In this document: positions 1 to 12,100 of the stretch, piece after piece
Numbering within the stretch: the first letter of the stretch is position 1
Layout: every line of letters starts with the position of its first letter
Assembly (NCBI RefSeq): GCF_000165425.1
Contig: NW_001799637.1
Coordinates: 1 to 64,000, forward strand
Source: Paramecium tetraurelia
Taxonomy: Eukaryota; Ciliophora; Oligohymenophorea; Peniculida; Parameciidae
DNA: 64,000 nucleotides
Direction of reading: 5' to 3'
Notes under the pieces: generated by a model
The model's database searches: none
The model's input: the letters and a program-made list of their open reading frames with translations, nothing else
What the model was told of the DNA's origin: nothing
Program-made: the position numbers and the translations under genes

Positions 1-1620
1 GAAAGTGATCACCTCTTTTCTAAGTTTTTCTATATATTTTTTTAATTGTTGATAGACATCAATAGCTAAAGTGAGAATAAGAATTAACGTGATACCAATA
101 AATCCTTACATTATAATGTAAACTATACATTAATCCAAACTAAAAGTTCAGCCGAATTGTTGCTTTAATCATACTTAATAATTTTATAAACAGAAGAGAG
201 TGTTAAATTAAGAATAATCAGTATTTCTGTGATAAATATTTCAGTATTTTCAAAATTGTTCTCAAAAGGTTTATAAACATAAATATAACAAGAAATAATT
301 TCTGATAAACAAGTTGTAATTATACTCTAAGCAGCCAGAAGTCCTTAAAATACGACTAAATTAATAATGAATAAAGTTTTTTTAATCAGCAAAATATAGT
401 AAAATATTATTCAGATCCTTATTGACAATTATTTGTAATTCCTCCACTAAAACTGATAATGCCTTGGGGACTTTGTCTTTTTTAGTCGAATAAAAAAAAA
501 AGAATGCTATCGAGAATAGATTGACATGTAATGTAATTAATGCTATTAATGAGATGGTTCCATTTAAAGTAGTATCAGTATTGTAATTGGCAATTTATAA
601 AATAGCTGCAAAGGTTATTTCATAAAAGTTAGAAGTAAAAATTCTGATTAATCCAGAGCAATGAAATACTGATATTATTTTCTGGCCAATTTTAAAAAAA
701 AAAATACATCTGCAGATATAATAGAGGTTAGATGGTTAACTTACAAAAATAATAGCTGGGCCAATTTTAGTGCTTAATACGGACAAGGAATTTTAGAAGA
801 AATATGAGACATAAAAATAAGCAAATCTGATTAGAAATATAGTGACTAGCGTTTATAAGTTATTCAAAAGAAATGACAATTGATTTCATAGTATTCAAAT
901 TTCCATTTTGCTTGTATGATTGGAAATTTGAAATCAAATAAATCCTCAAAAGACACATCCGTTTATAAACCGTCTATTATGGGAGCAAGTGAACTAATAG
1001 TAAATATTTCAAAGTAGACAAACAAATTAACTGGGAATTGTAAATTGTGAAATTTTAACTACGATAATTGTTAAAGCATATTTAGTAGATTCCATAAAAT
1101 TTCTAAATTGCCAGCCAAAAATGCTATACCACTTACAAAACATGATCATATACATAAAAATTCTAGTGAGTAGAGCTGTTTTAAGAAGAAGGGCTTTATG
1201 CTCATTTGACATTTTGTTTGGAGATGATAATCTTAATTTTTCTTCTTTAGAGAGTAAAGTATTGTCTTAAACATTTACAATATTCTCATGTCTTAGTGTA
1301 GCTTTTAACACAGGATTAAAAATGCTACTTTTAAAATAGACAAATATCTTATATGAAACATCTGTCAATATAGAAGTAATTGAGATCATGGATTGATTTC
1401 GATATCATATTCTTTATCCCTAGCATTTTCAATAACAATCATCTATAGAAACTTTCATTGCTAATATTATAAATGTTCAAACGTACTTTTTCACTAAAGT
1501 ATAATCGAAATTCTTGATTATCTTAGTTTTTTTTTGAGAGCTTGGTAAGTTAAATTTAGGTTGAATACTATATTTACATACACTAATATTATTGTCCTAT
1601 TAGCATTTCCAATTGCTTTC
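1..1620 (-). pseudogene. C-terminal membrane part of a decayed Cys-rich protein gene
   Basis: Read on the minus strand with the ciliate code, this stretch has many hydrophobic runs (for example around 1210-1030) and short conserved-looking segments, but no single frame stays open. The frame must change several times, for example near 1510 at a run of nine A (minus strand) and near 1030. It lies downstream of the Cys-rich repeats at 1621-3960. Ciliate proteins with Cys-rich repeats often end in several membrane spans, so I read the two as one gene whose end lies beyond the left edge. Some frame changes could be unrecognised introns or assembly indels, but the number suggests decay. Confidence in the exact structure is low. 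Confidence 0.45.
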
Positions 1621-3960
1621 AACTTAACAAATATCACTACATCCATCATTATTCTAATTATTTCCATCATCACATTATTCTAGTAGTTTTACATGAAAAC
1701 CATCCATTCTCACAAAATAAACATAATCTCACAAAATTCATTTCCTTCTATATACCAATCCCCACAAAATGAATTACTTATACCTTTAATTAATACCCAC
1801 CCTTTCATATGACAATCTTCACATACAGGGCCATTACAAATATTACACCCTTATGGACATTACACTTGGCATTATTAACAACCATCGTAGGGTAAATAAT
1901 TACCATCATCACATTTTTCTTCTTTACTAGATAGAATGCCATCCCCACAGAAATAGAGGCATTGATTGGAGAAACATTTATTTAGAGTATCATCCCAAAT
2001 GCATTCTACATTTTAACAATCGGTATAGCAGGCTTCTTTTATTTAGTAATTCTGACAATTTGTTTCTTAGTACATCCTCCTCCTTCTTTAGTTGTGCAAA
2101 TTGGAAAATATAAATTGCATTCCTAAGGTTTTGTAAGAGAAATTGGTGAAATTTTCACAAGTTTTTGTATAGCATTAGCCATCAATCCAAACGCAAGAAT
2201 TGAGATTGATATCAAATGTACAACGATCTATGACATTAACATCTTCACAAACTTTTCGTAAAACACATTAATATCCATTAGTCAAACATCTCTTACTTTC
2301 GAATGTTGAAGCACAAGTTGAATCTATAGCATAATTATAATCATAGCACTCTCTTAATAAGTAGAGAGAAACCCTATACACTCAGAATGAGATTGGGCAA
2401 GAGGAGACCCATTCTCACAAATCCTCTCTTAACAAATACTCTTCTCCTCATTCCAGTAACAGTTTACTCCGCTTAAATTCATTTGCCCTTCACTTTTGCA
2501 TCAATTATATGTATAGTTCATGCACAAGGATTGGCCAATTATGCAGCCATCCAAGATCTCATTTACAGTACATGAATTCTCAAAATACTAATGACAACTA
2601 TATGCTGAATATAAGGGCAATTGTGCAGTTGAACAGGTTTTTATTGTACATATATTTTAACTTATCGTCCATTAACATTCTACATTATTTGAATCAATTT
2701 AAGATTATTCTTTGCTTGAATAACTACTGCAAATATTTAATTATTGGCATCCATCCAATTTGAATTAACTGTACAAGATCTTTATCTTGAGTTACATTTT
2801 TCATGTGTTGTATACGATGCTTAAACGTTTGAACATGTTAAATTGACACATTGATTGAATGAAACCTAAAAGAAGCATTTTTTTCCAAATTTATCTATAT
2901 AACATTAAGTTTACTTTGCTGAAAGACAAGAAAATGGAAGTCTACACATTGAATTAAATCTAGTTGTATCATAGTTAATGAGTGTTATTTGAAGTATTTG
3001 CATAAGTGCAATCTTCTACGCATCGATTATTATCCCTATTCAATTAACAATTAATTAGCCAACCATTACATTTTGCTTGATTGAGTGAAGGTGGTACCAT
3101 CACAAAAGCAAGGGATGCCTTTGGAATTATTTGTACTTGAACACATCGAGTCATTAGAGGTACTTGCTACAATCACCAATGCTTTAACAGGCCAAACTAT
3201 CCCAAAAATATTACAGTCTGCAATTATTGTTAGCTTTGAGCAATCTAGACTTTAACATTCTGTGTTGTTTAGCGACATACAATAATCCTTCCAAAAATGA
3301 CATGATGAATGTGTCCAGGTTGAGAGGTGATGAATTGTAGCTTGACAATAACTTATAGATGCATTAGAATACCAAATACAATCCAAACCATCAATCGTAC
3401 TTACACAAGCATCTTAATATTTATAATCTGCACATCATTATTATTTTTTTACTATACAATTCTAGCTCTATGCTGCATTGATTGTCTGTTAGAAAGAATA
3501 ATCGTTGCAATCCTAATGTGATTTAGGTGAGGTCATGTTACTTGCACTACAATATTTAGAATTAGAACATTTAGTACTGTAAAGTGAACACCAATAACAT
3601 TTGGTTGCAATTGGCGAAATATAACCATCTGTTTTCACAATCTAATTAATTTTTAAAATGCAATGTTGGCTTGCCTGTTAGCAAATTTTATGACTTTTAT
3701 AATTTGGCATTTTAACCCAATTTCTTATCGGTTTCCAATCCTATTCGCTCACTTAATACATTCTAATTATTCACACTTAGCTCCAAGCCAAATGCACTTT
3801 TCTTTATTATAATTTAATTCACAAAACAATTCCTCTAATATCTCTTCGCATAATTATGGTGTCGCTTAACACCCTCCATTAAATTTTCCGATGCAATTCC
3901 CATATTTTTAACAATCTCTATAAATTAAATTGAAAAATTTGAAATAAATTGAATATCTAG
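1621..3960 (-). pseudogene. Decayed Cys-rich surface protein (antigen-like and CDDGN repeats)
   Basis: The minus strand encodes many evenly spaced cysteines. At 3960-2350 the pattern is surface-antigen-like, with short units such as CIWLGAKCEQLEC and DACVSTIDGLDCIW. At 2050-1600 it changes to repeats of the form CGDG...CDDGN...DGC...C (two CDDGN units near 1905 and 1640), the Myxococcus/DUF4215-type Cys-rich repeat common in ciliate membrane proteins. The reading is broken by in-frame TGA stops (for example near 3440) and frame changes (near 3750 and 1710). I see no convincing start; the most upstream coding-like sequence is near 3960. It is probably a pseudogene of a large surface or membrane protein, oriented away from the intact surface antigen at 9132. 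A badly assembled but live gene is the alternative. Confidence 0.55.
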
Positions 3961-4093
3961 TATATGCTAAGCGATATCAACCATATTTTGTATTTATTTG
4001 ATATTTACAACACTTAATATTTTAAGCAATTCATTCGATAGATTTTTTGCATAATTTAATTATTAGAAATATAAATAATTAAAAAATAAAAAA

Positions 4094-4165
4094 TCATCAA
4101 CCCGCAGACTTGAACTCGGAATTTTGCCGCCTTAAAGCAACGTTTTACCTCTAAACTACTTGATG
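4094..4165 (-). tRNA. tRNA-like gene, anticodon AAG (Leu) by position, atypical
   Basis: The minus strand folds as a cloverleaf. It has a 6-pair acceptor with a 7-66 G-G mismatch and an A at the discriminator position. A clear A box (TAGTTTAGAGG) lies in the D arm. The anticodon stem TTGCT/GGCAA carries the loop TTAAGGC, giving AAG. A good B box (AGTTCAAGTCT) lies in the T arm. A run of T follows directly at the 3' side, as expected for a pol III terminator. Odd points: the T stem pairs fully only if one G is bulged, and the variable loop is short, whereas leucine tRNAs normally have a long variable arm. It may be a diverged tRNA, a pseudogene, or a tRNA with another identity. Confidence 0.55.
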
Positions 4166-5107
4166 ATAATTTAAAAAAATAATAGAAAAAAGTTTAATAT
4201 AAAATAGATAGATATTTTTATAATTTTTCTCATTCTTCATCATTTGGAAGGGTAGAAATAAATAATTAGAAAAAAATTTAGAGTTGATTTTTATCAAATT
4301 TCAAATAAAATATGAGGTATAATGCACTCAGAAACCTTTATATAAGAATTTTGTAAAGTTAAATTTTAAAGGTGAGGAAGCATCGATTTCAAATAATCTC
4401 TTCCACCATTTATTTGTTATACTTAAATAATTGTATTTAATAGATTTGTAATAATTCATTTGCACTGATTGTAATTTATATTAATTAAAGAGAATTTACT
4501 ATTAATTTTTATTATAGTATCCCTAAACTCCTGCACAGAAGACAAAATAAATCATTAATTACAAGCTTCTTAGAAAAAGTTTATAAAATGTTAATCAAAC
4601 CGTATCTTTATTCATTAAGAGTTAAATAAATTAAAAAATATAAACTTTTCATTAAAGATTTATAGAGTCATGAATATTTGTAGTTAGTACTAATTATTAA
4701 TTTCATTTAGTTTTTATTTTTCAAGTTTTAATTTTTATAAAATCTCTTGGTATTTGATTCCTAAAAAAAGAAAAAAATGAATTAATGGAGCCATTAAAAC
4801 AAAATTTAAGAAACTAAAACAAACGAGTCAATAAAACTTTTGGATTATCAAGAGTGATAAATAAATTTAATTAGAAAAGGGTTATGAATACAAATTCGCC
4901 TAATTTGTAGATCAACCCTTCCTCTTAAAAGTATGGTTGTTAATGGACATATGAAAATTATAAGATTTATGAAGTCTTCAGATTTGCTTATACAATGATA
5001 TTAAGAAGGGATATTATGTCAAATAAAGATTAAAAAAATTAATTTTATGCTATAGGATCTAATTAAAAAATTTCCTAATTACAAAATAATTTAATATCTT
5101 ATTTAAA
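4166..5107. other. Intergenic, with an uncertain upstream exon for the WD40 gene
   Basis: 4166-4784 is AT-rich with nothing recognisable. An ATG at 4785 opens a plus-strand frame of about 130 codons (it includes GCQWTYENYKIYEV) that runs past 5107 out of frame with the WD40 gene at 5108. The two frames could be joined only by a 38-nt GT-AG intron ending near 5050, longer than any other intron found here. So either the WD40 gene has a longer N-terminus or this is a relic of one. Confidence 0.35.
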
Positions 5108-6109
5108 ATGCATCAAGAGGAGAATGAAAAGTTGTTTGAAGGGTCTGTTAAATTAAAGTTGATAGATGAATCAAATAAATAACATGGAGGATGCTAAGCA
5201 ATAGCTTTTAATTCAACGGGCACATTATTGCTCACTGATGATTGGAAAAAAAAAAATATATGGAGCTTTAAAAATGGGAAAATGGAATTACTGAAAAGAA
5301 TAGATGGAGCTGATACAACTCTGAATTGTGTAGTCTTTAGTAAAAAATAAAATTCATTCATTTACTCTGATGACGCTTCTCTTAGCATATGGAAGCAGTA
5401 AGATGATAATGATTGGATTTATTCTGATCCTTAAACTAAGCATAAGAATGCAATATTATGCATAACATTAAATGAGTAGGAAGACGTATTATTTGCTGGT
5501 GGCGCTGATTTTGTTATAACAGTATGGAAAGTCGATTTAATCCTGAATTAACTGACTTATGTCTAATCTTTGTAGAAACATACATTTTCAATTTTTGCTC
5601 TCAGTTTAAATTTTTCTGAAAATTAATTGGTGTCTTGTGGTTAAGAAATAATTATATGGTAAAAAAATAATGAATAATTATGGGAATTTGGTTATGTTGT
5701 TAATCAATCAACCTAGTAGGATGGATCTAGGATAAAATTTTTGGATGATAATTAATTTATATGGGCAGCAAATACATAGGAGAGTAATAAGATCTTTGTA
5801 TTTGAACATCAAGATGGATACTTTTAAGAAAACGAGGAAAAGACTATTCAGCTAAATAATGATAACGCACCTTTCGATCTTTAATTGTTTCCAATTGTTT
5901 ACAATAAATAGAAAAATGCAATATTTTTTAAGCACAAAAGAAACTTGTACATTTTGAGAAAATTGAAAAATGGTGATCTTAAGATTGTTGAAGTCTTTAG
6001 TTTAAATGCAATCTAAACTTAAGGAAATGTTACATAGAATGGAGATTACTTAGTGGAATGGAATGAGACTAAGTAAGGCTTTTCTACTTATGAGATAGTG
6101 TATCAATGA
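5108..6109 (+). CDS. WD40-repeat protein (Paramecium WD40 family), short copy
   Basis: An intronless frame of 333 residues ends at TGA 6107. It has WD40-type units: TLNCVVFSKKQNSFIYSDD ending in SIWK, ILCITLNEQEDVLFAGGAD ending in TVWK, and a unit ending in IIIWQ. The order and wording match a large Paramecium protein family with an N-terminal CxxH/CxxC zinc motif, a coiled coil and C-terminal WD40 repeats, of which the 6820-8277 gene is a full example. This copy starts just before the first WD40 unit, so it lacks the zinc and coiled-coil part. It may be a 5'-truncated duplicate or have an unrecognised upstream exon (see 4785). The fold is a beta-propeller scaffold; its partners are unknown. 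Confidence 0.75.
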
Positions 6110-6338
6110 ATCAAGATTAAAAATTATTCATCCATAAATAAAATTAAAATTTTATATTTCTGATATATTTAATTTATTATAAAATTGACATTTTGCATTT
6201 TATAATGAGAGTTAGGGTCTATGAAGCATAGTATTATAAATAAATGCACATTAGCTTCAATATAGTACATCCTAAAAAGTGGATACAATTTATAGTGTTA
6301 AATATAATTATAAATATAATAATTCTCAATCAAGATTA

Positions 6339-6710
6339 ATGGAAAGAATGATATTCCTCAACACATAATATTTGGAAACAACATTTTTTGGAGAGCCTTT
6401 AATAAAAAAACATTTGATTAAAATCTAGCAGGAAAATTTGATTTAATCATAATAAATAAGTGAATCTTAATAAACTATTTAGGTAAATACAGAAACAGAT
6501 TTAACTCATAATTTGAAAAATAATTTCTTAAACTGCAACCGTGATAACAAACCTCAAACTGAACCTGTAAAACTAGGTTTACGCCAACCTCAATTTATGT
6601 ACATACCAAAAAAATAAAAGGATTTAAAATCTCCTCAATTTTATAGAAATTATCCTGTCTAAAATTCGGAAAATTAATTTTACAGAAGTGGATAATAAAA
6701 TTATTAATGA
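6339..6710 (+). CDS. Small hypothetical protein (123 aa)
   Basis: A single frame from ATG 6339 to TGA 6708 encodes a hydrophilic, Gln/Asn/Lys-rich protein with no recognised domain. Its end converges on the WD40 gene stop at 6820. Another ATG at 6206 opens a separate short frame, and I found no clean intron joining them. The composition could come from AT-rich non-coding DNA, so this call is weak. Confidence 0.35.
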
Positions 6711-6819
6711 AGTTTTAAAACATTGAGGTTTATATTAAAATAAATATTATAACTTCTATTTATTATTTAATCATTATAACAAATTCATTGAAAGTAGTTG
6801 CTATTGTATAGAATAATTT

Positions 6820-8277
6820 TCATTTATTTTCGATTTTATATTGTCTTACTTGGATTTCTAAAGATTTTTAATCCCAAGTAATCATATATTCACCTTCCTC
6901 TGATACTGTGCCATAAATTGACGCTGTTCTAAAATCGATTGACTAATCACAATAAAAATCGCCATTCTCATCAAGCTTAATAAGATTTACAAAATTTCCA
7001 TTTTTACTTATCAAAATCTATTTTGATGTAACCCATTTTTAAGGAAATTATGAGTTACATTATTTGCTTGATTTAACATCTACTTTCTTAGTGTTATCAA
7101 ATTATTTTGTTTTAAAATTGAACTAAAATATAAGTAGATGATCTTTGCAATAGGGCTAGAATGCAAATTAGTTTTCCTTTACAAAACATAATCTTAATCC
7201 CCAATACTCAACTGAAACATTTTAGATCTTAATCCATACTTTTCCTTTTTGCTAGCTTACAATTATCTTTTTATCCTCATAAGCACATGAGATTAATTGA
7301 TTTTATTCTGAATTCAGACTCAGACCTTAAACACTTCCTGAGTGTCCATTCAAAGTAAAGTAACAATCCCAACTGATTCTTTTTTCCCAAAATTTAATAG
7401 AACAGTCAGCACTTCCAGAAATGAGGAAATCTTCATTTCTACTAAGTTCTAAGCATGAGATGGCACCACTATGACCTTCTAGTTTTTAATAAATCTACCA
7501 TAAAGAGTTCCTTTGCTATTACCACACAATAATCGACTGATCATTGCTTCCGGAGATGAAGCAATCTGAAGATTTCATGAACAACAAACTATTTATCCAT
7601 AATCTATGTTGATCAAGTACTTAGACCAATTTGAATTATCCAAATTTAAAGTCAAAAACCTTAATTGTTCCTGTTGCATAACCTGCTATCATTATTGAAC
7701 AAGTTTTATTTAATGCTAAAGCGTATAATTCAGTGTCCTTTAATGAATTTTCTTTCATCAAGCTCATAGAAAAGGGACCATTTACTTCCTTTTTCTTTAA
7801 TACATAATTTAATTCTTATATTTACATATTGAATTAACACTTTTCCAGCAATACATTAAAAGAAACAAAGCTTTCTTTGATTTAATGAAAAAGAGTCTTG
7901 CTTTGAACCTTAAATTTCACCATTTGATTGACTACTTAATTAATCTAAATTGGAGTTAGAACTTTTAATTTCTCAAAAGGAACCTAGTACTTTTCTCTTA
8001 AGTTTTCTATTAATCGATTAAATTGTTAAGTAATTTAAGCATAGATACGATCCAATTAAGTTATCAAAATATCGCAATCCTTTTGCACTTCAGCATAGAA
8101 ATCACGAAAATGAGATATAGATTACACATCTTCAAAGTGATCAGTATGACATGATTTCCTATCAAAAATACATTTTGCGCATGAAAATCTCATTTCTGAA
8201 CAAGCTTAGTTAAGACAATAAGTATCTACTATTTGAGAATGATTCAAATTTGGACATGGTATTAAAAATTAATTCAT
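6820..8277 (-). CDS. Zinc-motif plus WD40-repeat protein, Paramecium family
   Basis: The gene is intronless, 485 residues, with its start at 8277. The N-terminus (about residues 6-45) carries a Cys/His zinc motif: CPNLNH, then C and C near CLNQAC, then CAKC and a further C/H. Residues 50-170 are helical and Gln/Lys-rich. The C-terminal half has WD40 units, for example CFISGSNDQSIIVWQ, DFLISGSADCSIKFWEK and QLISCAYEDKKIIV. This is the layout of the Paramecium WD40 family also represented at 5108 and, by its N-terminus, at 63388. The function is unknown; a cytoplasmic scaffold or ubiquitin-linked role is only inference from the zinc and propeller layout. Confidence 0.85.
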
Positions 8278-9131
8278 TATAATAAAGTGGAAAAATTCAA
8301 TATAATTCTATTTTATTGTATTGACTAAAACATATATTTGAAGAGAATGTAAGTATTAAAAATGATTGCTTGACTACTCTTATGCTAATATAAAAGTGGA
8401 TGAATAAGATCAATTTTTCATCTTTTATATTAATCAAATTATTTTTTTTCGTTATTATCTAATTTAAGAATAATGTTATATACTATTTTAATATTTAAAT
8501 ATGAGTCATTTATCACTCTTACCATATAAGGAAAGGTCTTAGTGATTTAAGTGAGTTCAAAACTTATCCTAATTTTTTTCAACCAACTTAGTAAGAACTA
8601 TAATGTTCTACCTCTATAATTTATGTAATTAAATTAAAGTCAAAACGGTAAGGAAATTTCTTTTTTATTTGATATGATTTACTCTGTATTGCTGAAATAA
8701 GATCTGAAAGAATGACTTTCCTACTAAAGATAGAATGAAACTTTGATGGAAAAGGAAACATTATATCTTTCTATTTTAATTAAATAATAATTTTTTTCCT
8801 CAAAAATTAAATTTTTTAATAACATGGATTATTTTATTTTTAATTTAATTCGTTTCTTTCTTCTTAGATTTTTTGATATATCAAAACAATAGATCTTTGC
8901 CCGGTTCTGTTAAATGACACTTATTCCATACATGAAAAGTAGTTTATTTTAAAAAAAAAACTGTATGGAGTCAACATCTTGAAGGTGGTTAGTTCGTAGA
9001 AAGGTCTGTTTTCTAAAGTGTCCGAATTGGTATTAAAAAATGCGGTTTTCTTAGATAGCATATCTTTTTAATTAAATAATGAGGTATAAATAGAGTGGAT
9101 TGTAAAATAACCTGATAAAATAAAAATATTT
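8278..9131. promoter_or_regulatory. Non-coding stretch upstream of the surface antigen gene
   Basis: About 850 AT-rich bases lie between the divergent WD40 gene (start 8277) and the surface antigen (start 9132). No frame or RNA gene is evident. It must hold both promoters. It is much longer than most intergenic gaps in the window (8-60 bp), which fits a gene under special expression control, but I cannot identify elements by eye. Confidence 0.4.
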
Positions 9132-12100
9132 ATGAGACTGTTTGTTGCTCTGCTTTTAGAGATTATTCACGGTTTTAGTGTTTTGAAATCAGACTAATGC
9201 TTAGATTGTTCCCTGCTTATAAGAAAAGAGGATTGCGAATATGCAAGTTGCTATTGGAGTGCTGTAAGTGAAAATTCTGAAGGAACATGTAGTGATGAAG
9301 ATTTAAGTGAGAATCCTGGAAATTCTGAAGGAAATGTCACATTTTGTTAAAGTATATTGAACCCAGAACAAAATTGTAATAAAGCTAAGGGATGTGCTTA
9401 CTATAATTCAGCTTGCACAATTTTCACAGGTTGTTCTGCTTATTTATTTCATTCAACCCTTGAATGTCAAAGAATATCGTCTGAATGTATTTCTGAAGGG
9501 GATGGATGCATAAATGTAAAATAATGCGTAGAGTATTTAACTTAAGATATTTGTGAAAATTCAGGAAGTTCGAGTGGTAAATATCAATTAATAAAATAGG
9601 TTCTGGTAGATGCAAGTGGAATTCTGAATTATAGAAATGCCGAGATTATAAGTGTAGTGAAGCTGACCTAGTTTTGACTACGGACTAGTAATGTTCCTAA
9701 TTTGGAGTTGGTTGCATCACAAAAGGCTTAGGATGTATAGAAAGTCCTTTGAGGGAATGTAAAACATATGAAAGCTCAGGTCAAGATTGCAGAAAATTAA
9801 TTGGATCAGATGGTTAGTGTGAATAACTAGAGGGGAGTTAATACTGTTAATTAAAAAAATGTGAAACAGCTCCGACGACGTATAATAAAAATGAAGAATG
9901 CGATAAATATTTGAAAGGATGCGTTAGCACAGGATAAGGTTGTGTGGTAACCTTATTGCCATGTAATACTTATAAAAATAATTGTACAAATTATATAGGT
10001 TCTGATGGAATATGTGAATATGAAGAGAATTAAGAAAACTGCAGGAGTCGTATTTGTGAAAATGGATAATTTAGTTCAGATGAGGATTGCAATCGATACA
10101 GGTCTGGTTGTATTACTAATGGAAAATCCTGTGCTAACAGCTTGTAAAGTTGCACTAGTTACAAGGGAAATAAAAATAGTTGTTTGGGATACAAAGGATA
10201 GGAGGGAATGTGCAAAGGAATAGATGATAATGAGTAGTAATGTTAAGTCTAGGATTGTATTAAGGATAGTAGTACTACATATGTTACTGATGAATAATGT
10301 TAGAGCATATAGAAGGTGTGTAAGACAAATGGGATGGGATGTGTGTACACTTTGAAATTATGTAAAGAATATGAAGCTAGTTCTGAGAAATGTTTCGGAT
10401 TGATTGGTTCTGATGGAAGATGTTAAGGAGGTGTGGATGGAAAATGCAAAAGCAGAATTTGTTCAGATGCTCCTAGCACTTACAACACAGATTACGAATG
10501 TAAGAAGTATTAATCTGGTTGTGTAACTAATGGTAGTGGATGTATAGATTAGACGAGTTGCTAATTGACTCTTAAAGAGAACAGCTGTTCAGGCACTTCA
10601 GGATGTCAATGGAATTCATCTTGCATAGATTCAACAAAATGTTCTAATTTCTAAACTCAATTGATTTGCGAGAACAACTCAGCATTCAATTATTAATACA
10701 AAGATGGGATTACATCTTATAATTACACCAAATGCTCATGGAAGTCCAATTAGTGCATAGACTTGAAATGTTCTGATTTGACTTCTGATAAATATGATTC
10801 TGACTTTGCTTGTTAACAAGTGATGGAAAATTGTGTCTACAGTGGTTATGGATGTATTGACAAATCTAGTGATTGCTCTCTCTTTAAAGGGTCTTAGATT
10901 AGATGTGCATTGTATGCAAACAAGTGTTGGAATGATTCCAATGCAACAGAGACTACTCCTTGCAGAATTAGGTTATGTTCTGATAATACAATATTCACAA
11001 CCGATGAAGAATGCGCCTTCTTTTAAAAGGGATGCAGAACCAATGGTTAGGGGTGTATTGAAGACACCAAATAGTGTTCAGACTATTAAGGAACTCAAGT
11101 TTCTTGTAACAAATTCACTGGATACATTTCTAATAGCACTGAGAGATAATAATGTTACAATGTGAGTGCGGCTACATCTACGACCACTTGCATTGAAAAA
11201 ACCTGTAATTTGGCAGTTGGATTGACGAATAATACAGATTGTGGTAAATTCTTAAAAGGGTGTGTCTGGAATGGTTTGAGTTCTTGCGTCAAAGATACTT
11301 CAGATTGTACTGCCTTTTATGGTACTCAATAATAGTGCAATACATTTATTGGAAATAACTAACCATGTTATGGATTAAGTACTAACAGTAGTAATTCTCA
11401 ATGCAAAGTTAAGTTATGTGTTGATAACACTCAACCTGGACTCACTGATCAATAATGTCTCAATTTCTTAGAAGGTTGCATCTCTAATGGAATTGGATGC
11501 ACATCTAAAGATACTACTTGTGATAAATTCATTGGAACAGCTTAAACTTGTTCCAGTTTCTTAGGAAATGGTTTAAAATGTAACAGAAAGGATAATTGTT
11601 CCACTAGATAATGCTCCGATTATACTTAACCTAAGGAACATCAAGATTGTTATAACTATCATTCCAAATGTCGATTCGTAAACGCTAACTCTCCTTGCAT
11701 TGACAAAACTCTCTGTTCTAATTATGTGGCTTAAGGAACGAATAATACTGAGAAAGCAGCCTATTGTAAGGCCGTTAAAGATGATTCCAATTTTATTTGC
11801 AATCATTAATCAGATGATAGCAATTGCAGCAATTACACCTGTGATTAAATGCCAACCTAAACTGAATGTGAATCTTATACGAAAACTAAAGGGTGTTATT
11901 TTATCAATAATTCCTGTGTTTCTACTAATGATTGCTCAAAAATACCTTTAGATAATACATCCTCGGATAAGCCTACTTCAAATCCGTCTAAATTAACATG
12001 GTGTAATTAATACAAAGACATAAATAATAAACAATGTTCATATCATCCTACCTTAAGTAATTCCAATTGTTCAAATTATATCTTATGTGAGCAGGTGGTT

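Noticed and set aside
4790-5180. Independent small gene from ATG 4785
   Set aside because: It overlaps the WD40 frame and has no recognisable domain. It is noted as a possible upstream exon or relic instead.
10005-11165. Plus-strand standard-code ORFs of 72 and 110 aa inside the surface antigen
   Set aside because: They lie in other frames of the surface-antigen gene, whose single ciliate-code frame spans the whole 9.6 kb with regular cysteines.
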